Part shown: positions 58,896 through 64,000 of the stretch, piece by piece
How the letters are laid out: each line of letters starts with the position of its first letter
Position numbering within the stretch: position 1 is the stretch's first letter
Source: Sedimenticola sp.
GTDB taxonomy: Bacteria; Pseudomonadota; Gammaproteobacteria; Chromatiales; Chromatiaceae
Length of the DNA: 64,000 nucleotides
Assembly (NCBI GenBank): GCA_002869585.1
Contig: PKUO01000045.1
Span: forward strand, 209,278-273,277
Reading direction: 5' to 3'
Made by a program: the position numbers and the translations under genes
Notes under the pieces: model-generated
What the model was told of the DNA's origin: nothing
The model's database searches: none
What the model saw: only the letters and a program-made list of their open reading frames with translations

Positions 58896-60305
58896 ATGAC
58901 AATTCGTACCCGATTTGCCCCCAGTCCAACTGGCTACCTGCATGTAGGTGGCGCCCGGACAGCGCTCTTTTCCTGGCTGTTTGCCCGTAAACACGGCGGG
59001 GCATTTGTTCTGCGCATCGAAGATACCGATCTGGAACGCTCCACGGCGGAGTCGGTCAATGCCATCCTCGAGGGTATGACCTGGCTGGGATTGGAATACG
59101 ATGAGGGTCCTTTCTATCAAACCAAGCGTTTCGATCGCTACAATCAGGTCATCGATGAACTCCTGGCCAACGGGCTGGCCTATCGTTGCGATTGCTCCAG
59201 GGACAGGCTCGAGCAGTTGCGCGACGAGGCGATGAAGAATAAGCAGAAACCTCGCTATGACGGGCATTGCCGCAACCACACCATCGATCCGAATGCACCG
59301 CATGTGGTCCGGTTCCGCAATCCCGATCAGGGGAGCGTGGTGTTTGATGATCTGGTACGTGGACGGATAGAGATCGCCAACGATGAGCTGGATGACCTGA
59401 TCATTCGCCGCAGCGATGGCTCTCCTACCTACAACCTTTCGGTAGTGGTGGATGACAGCGATATGGAGATCACTCACGTGATACGCGGTGATGACCACAT
59501 CAATAACACCCCACGCCAGATCAATATTCTCAAGGCCATGGGTAAAGAGATTCCCAGATATGGCCATCTGCCCATGATTCTCGGTGATGATGGGGCCCGT
59601 CTCTCCAAGCGGCATGGTGCGGTCAGCGTCATGCAGTACATGGAAGATGGCTTCCTGCCGGAGGCATTGCTCAACTATCTGGTCAGGCTTGGCTGGTCAC
59701 ACGGTGACCAGGAGATCTTTTCAGTTGATGAGATGATCCAGCTGTTTGAGATCGAAGATGTCAACAAAGGGGCATCCAGTTTCAACACGGAAAAACTGCT
59801 CTGGCTGAATCAGCATTACATCAAGGAGAGCGATCCGCTGCATATCGCCCATCTGCTCAGTCCGCACATGGGACGCCTGGACATTGATCCGACCACTGGA
59901 CCGGACCTGGTGGAGGTCGTGAAGGCCCAGCAGGAGAGGGCGCAGACACTCGTGGAAATGGCCGAGATCAGCGCCTTTTTCTATAAGGATTTCCAGGAAT
60001 TCGATGACAATGCCGCCAAGAAAAATCTTCGCCCGGTTGCCAGGGAACCCCTGGAAGTGATGCGCGAAGCGCTTGCTGGCCTGGATGAATGGACTGCCGA
60101 AGCGTTGCATCAGCTGGTACAGGATGTCGCCGATAAGCTGGAGGTGAAGATGGGCAAGGTAGCCCAGCCGCTGCGTGTCGCCGTGGTAGGACGAGCCGCA
60201 TCCCCAGGAATTGATGTGACACTCCACCTGGTAGGGCGTGAAGCCTGTCTGCGCAGGATCGACAAGGCGCTTGAGTACATCAGTTTGCGCGAGCAATCGG
60301 CCTGA
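58896..60305 (+). CDS. gltX: Glutamyl-tRNA synthetase
   Basis: A 469-residue class Ib synthetase: [27 protein letters not shown] (HIGH motif as HVGG), [38 protein letters not shown], and the KMSKS-like [16 protein letters not shown]-terminal anticodon-binding domain ([17 protein letters not shown]) follows. The full length fits a standard bacterial GltX. An ATG at 58896 is chosen over a TTG two codons upstream. glnS follows after 63 bases, so the enzyme need not charge tRNA-Gln. Confidence 0.97.
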   Translation: MTIRTRFAPSPTGYLHVGGARTALFSWLFARKHGGAFVLRIEDTDLERSTAESVNAILEGMTWLGLEYDEGPFYQTKRFDRYNQVIDELLANGLAYRCDCSRDRLEQLRDEAMKNKQKPRYDGHCRNHTIDPNAPHVVRFRNPDQGSVVFDDLVRGRIEIANDELDDLIIRRSDGSPTYNLSVVVDDSDMEITHVIRGDDHINNTPRQINILKAMGKEIPRYGHLPMILGDDGARLSKRHGAVSVMQYMEDGFLPEALLNYLVRLGWSHGDQEIFSVDEMIQLFEIEDVNKGASSFNTEKLLWLNQHYIKESDPLHIAHLLSPHMGRLDIDPTTGPDLVEVVKAQQERAQTLVEMAEISAFFYKDFQEFDDNAAKKNLRPVAREPLEVMREALAGLDEWTAEALHQLVQDVADKLEVKMGKVAQPLRVAVVGRAASPGIDVTLHLVGREACLRRIDKALEYISLREQSA

Positions 60306-60368
60306 ATGTGGCAGGCGGTCATCGGTCGTGTTTGATATGCAGATTCAACGAGAGGTTTTGGTCCTGAA

Positions 60369-62063
60369 ATGAGTAAAAACGCCAGTGTTACGCCAACCAA
60401 TTTCATTCGCCAGATTATTGATGAAGATCAGAAGGCGGGTAAGCATCAGGGCAGGGTACACACCCGCTTTCCACCCGAACCCAATGGTTATCTGCATATC
60501 GGGCACGCCAAATCCATCTGCCTGAATTTCGGTATAGCCAGGGACTACCCCGGCGGTCTCTGCAATCTGCGATTTGATGACACCAACCCGCATAAAGAGA
60601 ACCAGGACTATGTGAATGCGATCAAGGAGGATGTGCGCTGGCTCGGCTTTGATTGGGGTGACAGGCTGTTCTATGCATCGGATTACTTTGACAAGCTTCA
60701 CGACTTTGCCGTTGAACTGATACGCAATGGCAAGGCCTATGTCTGCGATCTGAATGCAGAGGATACCCGAGCCTATCGTGGAACCCTGACCGAACCAGGG
60801 AAGGAGAGCCCCTATCGCAACAGATCGGTGGAAGAAAATCTCGATCTGTTCAGTCGTATGAAGTCCTGTGAATTTGCCGATGGTGAGCGGGTTCTGAGAG
60901 CCAAGATCGACATGGCTTCTCCAAATATCAACATGCGCGATCCAACCCTGTACAGAATCCGTCATGGCGTGATCCACCACCAGACTGGTGAAGAGTGGTG
61001 TATCTATCCGATGTATGACTATACCCACCCTATCTCTGATGCCCTTGAGGGCATCACCCATTCCCTGTGCACACTGGAGTTCGAGGATCATCGTCCTCTT
61101 TATGACTGGGTGCTGGACAACATCAGCATAGACTGCCATCCCCAGCAGATAGAGTTCTCGCGCCTCAATCTGCAGTACACGATCGTCAGTAAACGCAAAC
61201 TCACGCAGTTGGTGAGCGAGGGGCATGTCAACGGCTGGGACGATCCGAGAATGCCGACTATCGCCGGCCTGCGCCGTCGTGGCTACACGCCTGGGTCGAT
61301 CCGCACCTTCTGTGACCGAATCGGTGTCACCAAGGCCGACAACTCGGTGGAAATGGGGATTCTGGAAGCCTGTATTCGGGAAGATCTGGACAGCAACGCG
61401 CCGCGGGCGATGGCGGTACTCAACCCCCTTAAAGTCGTGCTGGAAGACTATCCGGCAGACAAGGTGGAAGAGCTCACGGCTTCAAATCATCCTAAAGATG
61501 AGGCTATGGGGAGTCGTAGCATCCCCTTTACCCGGGAAATTTATATCGACCGTGCTGATTTTCTCGAACAGGCCTCGAATAAATTCAAACGCCTGGTTGC
61601 CGGCGGAGAGGTGCGTTTGCGTAATGCCTACGTGATCAAATGCGAAAGCGTGATCAAGGATGATAACGGTGAAATTATCGAACTGCGCTGCAGCCATGAC
61701 TCGGCAACGCTTGGAGCCAATCCGGAAGGACGCAAGGTGAAAGGCGTGATCCATTGGGTATCTGCCACACACGGGATCAAGGCCGAAATCCGGTTGTATG
61801 ACCGCTTGTTCAACCATCACAATCCTGATGGTGACAAGTCGGTTGAATCCTTCCTGGCGCACCTGAATCCTGAGTCACTGCGAACCCTGACGGAGGCTGT
61901 GGTTGAGCCGAGTCTGCTCAACGCAAGCGCCGGTGATCGTTTTCAGTTCGAACGTGAAGGCTATTACTGCCTGAACGCTGAGCCGTCAGAGCAAGGGCGC
62001 TTGATCTTCAACCGGGTTGTGACGCTTAGGGACTCCTGGGCGAAAATCGAACAGCAATCCTAG
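60369..62063 (+). CDS. glnS: Glutaminyl-tRNA synthetase
   Basis: A 564-residue enzyme with [21 protein letters not shown] (HIGH), [32 protein letters not shown] (KMSKS equivalent VSKRK), [22 protein letters not shown] and the two C-terminal beta-barrels ([23 protein letters not shown]). It charges tRNA-Gln directly, as in gammaproteobacteria. It is probably co-transcribed with gltX. Confidence 0.97.
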   Translation: MSKNASVTPTNFIRQIIDEDQKAGKHQGRVHTRFPPEPNGYLHIGHAKSICLNFGIARDYPGGLCNLRFDDTNPHKENQDYVNAIKEDVRWLGFDWGDRLFYASDYFDKLHDFAVELIRNGKAYVCDLNAEDTRAYRGTLTEPGKESPYRNRSVEENLDLFSRMKSCEFADGERVLRAKIDMASPNINMRDPTLYRIRHGVIHHQTGEEWCIYPMYDYTHPISDALEGITHSLCTLEFEDHRPLYDWVLDNISIDCHPQQIEFSRLNLQYTIVSKRKLTQLVSEGHVNGWDDPRMPTIAGLRRRGYTPGSIRTFCDRIGVTKADNSVEMGILEACIREDLDSNAPRAMAVLNPLKVVLEDYPADKVEELTASNHPKDEAMGSRSIPFTREIYIDRADFLEQASNKFKRLVAGGEVRLRNAYVIKCESVIKDDNGEIIELRCSHDSATLGANPEGRKVKGVIHWVSATHGIKAEIRLYDRLFNHHNPDGDKSVESFLAHLNPESLRTLTEAVVEPSLLNASAGDRFQFEREGYYCLNAEPSEQGRLIFNRVVTLRDSWAKIEQQS

Positions 62064-62119
62064 GGGTGTTTCTGCGAGGAGCGAGTGAATTGCGGGGTGA
62101 TAAAATTGCCCAAAAGGAG

Positions 62120-62148
62120 TAGACAAACAACGTCCATTCCTCTAATAT
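62120..62148 (+). promoter_or_regulatory. Sigma-70 promoter of the tRNA-Ala/tRNA-Glu pair
   Basis: TAGACA (62120-62125) and TAATAT (62143-62148) are 17 bases apart, followed by a GC-rich discriminator (TCGCGACTCG) typical of stringently controlled stable-RNA promoters. Confidence 0.65.
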
Positions 62149-62164
62149 TCGCGACTCGTTATTT

Positions 62165-62240
62165 GGGGCTATAGCTCAGCTGGGAGAGCGCTACACTGGC
62201 AGTGTAGAGGTCGGCGGTTCGATCCCGCCTAGCTCCACCA
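62165..62240 (+). tRNA. tRNA-Ala (anticodon GGC)
   Basis: A 76-base cloverleaf: acceptor GGGGCTA/TAGCTCC with a G-U pair, D-arm AGCTCAGCTGGGAGAGC, anticodon loop CTGGCAG giving GGC, T-arm GGCGGTTCGATCCCGCC and encoded CCA. Confidence 0.96.
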
Positions 62241-62256
62241 AAAATCGAAGGTTTCT

Positions 62257-62332
62257 GTCCCCTTCGTCTAGAGGCCTAGGACACCGCCCTTTCACGGCGG
62301 TAACAGGGGTTCGACTCCCCTAGGGGACGCCA
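62257..62332 (+). tRNA. tRNA-Glu (anticodon TTC)
   Basis: A 76-base cloverleaf almost identical to E. coli tRNA-Glu: GTCCCCTTCGTCTAG start, anticodon loop CTTTCAC giving TTC, T-arm AGGGGTTCGACTCCCCT, discriminator G and encoded CCA. It lies 16 bases after tRNA-Ala(GGC), presumably in one transcript. Confidence 0.97.
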
Positions 62333-62362
62333 TATATAGCCTATTCTCAGGCTACTCCTCAA

Positions 62363-62401
62363 CCACCACCCTATAATGAATTATGCATGCCAGGGTGGTG
62401 G
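62363..62401. repeat. Inverted repeat downstream of tRNA-Glu(TTC)
   Basis: CCACCACCCT (62363-62372) and its exact reverse complement AGGGTGGTGG (62392-62401) flank a 19-base, AT-rich spacer. There is no T-run after either arm, so it is not a standard terminator. It lies in the 196-base gap between the tRNA pair and nhaR, which otherwise holds nothing recognisable. Confidence 0.6.
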
Positions 62402-62528
62402 GGTCGAGGATGACCTTAGAAATCAGACTCCGCCATAGCCCCCTTTAAGCATTCTTTGAATACTTTCCTAAAGTCTCTTCAATGCCTGTTTGGTGGAAAT
62501 GCTTTTATTTCTTACATCGAACTATCGA

Positions 62529-63467
62529 TTAACGTCTTGTCTTGCCCGGCTTTTTTGATCGATGCGCAGGTTCTTCACTGATCAACCAGTCGCGTGCTGC
62601 CTCAGTCACGGCGGCCACGGCAGGGTGGGAGATCTTACGTTCCACGGATATCGCATAGAAGTAGTCTCGCACCTCATCTGTTTGACCTATTGATTCAACA
62701 CCGAACTGCTCTGTCACCTCTTTCTCAATAGGCGTTGGCACGACAAAAATGCCAACACCGGCCCGGCCAAAGGCCTTCATCAAAGCGCTGTCGTCGAACT
62801 CACCGATGATGTGTGGATGAATGTTCTGGCCATCGAACCAGTCCAGTAATTTCCCACGGATTTCCGTGCGCTCACCAGGCAGCATTAAGGGCTGGCCTTT
62901 GAGACACTGTGGAAAATCACCATCCAGTGTACGCATCAATTCGGGTGATGCCATGAAAGAGAGGCCGCAGTCGCCGAGGAGGTGGTTGAAGCCGCGCACA
63001 CTTACACCCGCGGGGATAGGGCTGTCGGCGATGATGAGATCTATCTGGTGTACTGCGAGGTCGGCCAATAGGGATTTGACCGAACCTTCCCGACATATAA
63101 TTTTTACCGTGCCGGGCAATTGCAGGGCCGGTGCCAGCAAGCGATAGGCAATGGATTTTGGCACGACATCAGTGACGCCTACGCGGAACACGGGTGGCCT
63201 GCCTTTGGGCAGGTTATGCACCATCTCCACCAGTTCTCCGCCGAGCGAGAATATCTCGTCGGCATAGCTCAACACAAGACGTCCCGTTTCGTTTAATGTC
63301 ATATTCCGTCCAGTCCTATCGAACAGCGTTTCTCCCAATTGCTCTTCCAGCAGGCTGAGCTGTCCACTGATGGTTTGCGGTGTTATGTTCAAACGCTCAC
63401 TGGCCCTGACGACGCCGCCTTCTTTGGCGACAACCCAAAAATAGTGAAGGTGTTTATAGTTGAGCAT
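62529..63467 (-). CDS. nhaR: NhaR-like LysR-family transcriptional activator
   Basis: A 312-residue LysR regulator. The N-terminal MLNYKHLHYFWVVAKEGGVVRASERLNITPQTISGQLSLLEEQLGE type helix-turn-helix is NhaR-like (the LNYxHLxYFWxVAxEG opening is characteristic). The effector domain (about 95-295) has VGVTDVVPKSIAYRLL and MLPGERTEIRG. NhaR activates the nhaA sodium/proton antiporter in E. coli; no nhaA is present in this window. A basic C-terminal tail (RSKKPGKTRR) is additional. Confidence 0.9.
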   Translation of the reverse strand: MLNYKHLHYFWVVAKEGGVVRASERLNITPQTISGQLSLLEEQLGETLFDRTGRNMTLNETGRLVLSYADEIFSLGGELVEMVHNLPKGRPPVFRVGVTDVVPKSIAYRLLAPALQLPGTVKIICREGSVKSLLADLAVHQIDLIIADSPIPAGVSVRGFNHLLGDCGLSFMASPELMRTLDGDFPQCLKGQPLMLPGERTEIRGKLLDWFDGQNIHPHIIGEFDDSALMKAFGRAGVGIFVVPTPIEKEVTEQFGVESIGQTDEVRDYFYAISVERKISHPAVAAVTEAARDWLISEEPAHRSKKPGKTRR

Positions 63468-63569
63468 TGACGTTTAATATTGCGAAAAAAACGAAATAAA
63501 GTGTAATAAATATCGACTATATCTTAGTTAATGAAATGGTTATATTCAAGACGCTAAACAACAAGACTC

Positions 63570-63890
63570 ATGCGTACAGTGAAAAAGGTAGACATCAGAG
63601 CCAAGAACATCAGCTTGACGAACCACTTGCAGAAGCACATTCACCAGCGACTGGGGTTTGTCCGTTTAACGGAGGAAGATCAAGTCCGGCATGTGCTTGT
63701 CAGCCTGTCCGAACGAAAGGATCAATATGGCAGGCCGGGGATGTGTTGCCAGATAAAGGTGTTGTTGGCTCGGCGGACTGATATGGTGATTGAGGATGTA
63801 GAAGCCGATATCTATACCGCCGTTGACCGTGCCGTCGACCGTCTTGGACGTAGGCTCAGACGCATCCTGGTTACGCACAGGAGGGCATAA
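63570..63890 (+). CDS. HPF/RaiA-family ribosome hibernation factor (short form)
   Basis: A 106-residue single-domain protein. It has the beta-alpha-beta-beta-beta-alpha pattern of short HPF (VDIRAKNISLTNHLQKHIHQRL, VRHVLVSLSERKDQYGRPGMCCQIKVLL, IEDVEADIYTAVDRAVDRLGRRL). Such proteins bind the decoding centre of idle ribosomes. The more divergent core (RPGMCCQIKV) and basic C-terminus (RRLRRILVTHRRA) make the HPF/YfiA subtype unclear. It is divergent from nhaR. Confidence 0.85.
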   Translation: MRTVKKVDIRAKNISLTNHLQKHIHQRLGFVRLTEEDQVRHVLVSLSERKDQYGRPGMCCQIKVLLARRTDMVIEDVEADIYTAVDRAVDRLGRRLRRILVTHRRA

Positions 63891-63952
63891 TTTCAGGATG
63901 TTCGGCGGTGAAAAATTAAGATCCTGCACGGATTGTTATAGGAGTTTTTGCC

Positions 63953-64000
63953 ATGGCGTTGGTTAATATGCGAGACATGTTGAACCATGCCTATCGCAAC
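63953..64000 (+). CDS. Start of a probable class II fructose-bisphosphate aldolase (cut by window edge)
   Basis: The last 16 codons read MALVNMRDMLNHAYRN, after AGGAG with good spacing. This matches the common N-terminus of class II fructose-bisphosphate aldolases (MALV/I-x-MRxML-xHA). Only the start is visible, so glycolytic versus Calvin-cycle type cannot be judged. Confidence 0.55.
   Translation, partial: MALVNMRDMLNHAYRN

Noticed and set aside
58896..60305. Possibility that GltX is a non-discriminating enzyme also charging tRNA-Gln
   Set aside because: A full-length glnS follows directly, so direct glutaminylation is available.

Overview
The window reads as a typical gammaproteobacterial chromosome segment: dense, moderately GC-rich, with short intergenic gaps. 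Marker genes and neighbourhoods are gammaproteobacterial (pcnB-folK-panB-panC, ilvGM with a leader peptide, thrH, rsmJ, rlmG, nhaR, zapG/yhcB). A heavy load of c-di-GMP and two-component genes, DsrE-family (sulfur-relay-like) proteins, a complete glycogen locus and a class II aldolase at the right edge would suit a sulfur-oxidising, possibly autotrophic gammaproteobacterium of the Chromatiales/Sedimenticola type. That lineage is an inference. No insertion sequence, prophage, CRISPR array or rRNA was found. No stretch over 300 bases lacks a gene.

Layout. 1-3.7 kb (minus): an RpfC-like sensor kinase (cut by the left edge), an RpfG-like HD-GYP regulator and a double-receiver protein, i.e. a DSF-type quorum-sensing/c-di-GMP module. 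3.7-6.8 kb: thrH, a chalcone-isomerase-like exported protein, a DMT exporter and a metallo-hydrolase. 6.9-8.7 kb: an ECF sigma factor, an anti-sigma factor fused to a DsrE-like domain, and an exported DsrE-like protein, the most unusual unit in the window. 8.7-16.4 kb: rarD, a yegP-like gene, zapG, a Gate-domain membrane protein and a three-gene signalling run (GGDEF, receiver-TPR, histidine kinase). 16.4-19.9 kb: two rRNA methyltransferases, tRNA-Asp and nfo. 20.0-22.2 kb: an attenuator-controlled ilvGM operon whose ilvG carries an in-frame amber codon. 22.2-27.5 kb: a PLP enzyme, a PAS-GGDEF-EAL protein, a DUF2520 dehydrogenase-like protein and tcdA. 27.5-32.4 kb: livJHMGF. 32.5-40.4 kb: valS, a VTT/flavin-disulfide reductase fusion, a patatin, a SLOG-type protein, a DUF937 protein and tRNA-Glu(CTC).

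40.5-47.6 kb holds pcnB-folK-panB-panC, a MscS channel, a Sel1-SPOR protein and panD, so pantothenate synthesis is complete from ketoisovalerate (which itself needs the acetolactate synthase step) and aspartate. 47.6-58.7 kb is a glycogen/alpha-glucan locus: glgA, pgi, glgB, glgC, a GH57 enzyme, malQ and galU, covering G6P entry, ADP-glucose formation, elongation, branching and remodelling. 58.9-64 kb: gltX, glnS, tRNA-Ala(GGC), tRNA-Glu(TTC), nhaR, a hibernation factor and the first codons of a probable class II fructose-bisphosphate aldolase. Start codons were reassigned downstream of the longest reading frame wherever ribosome-binding sites or family length favoured it.
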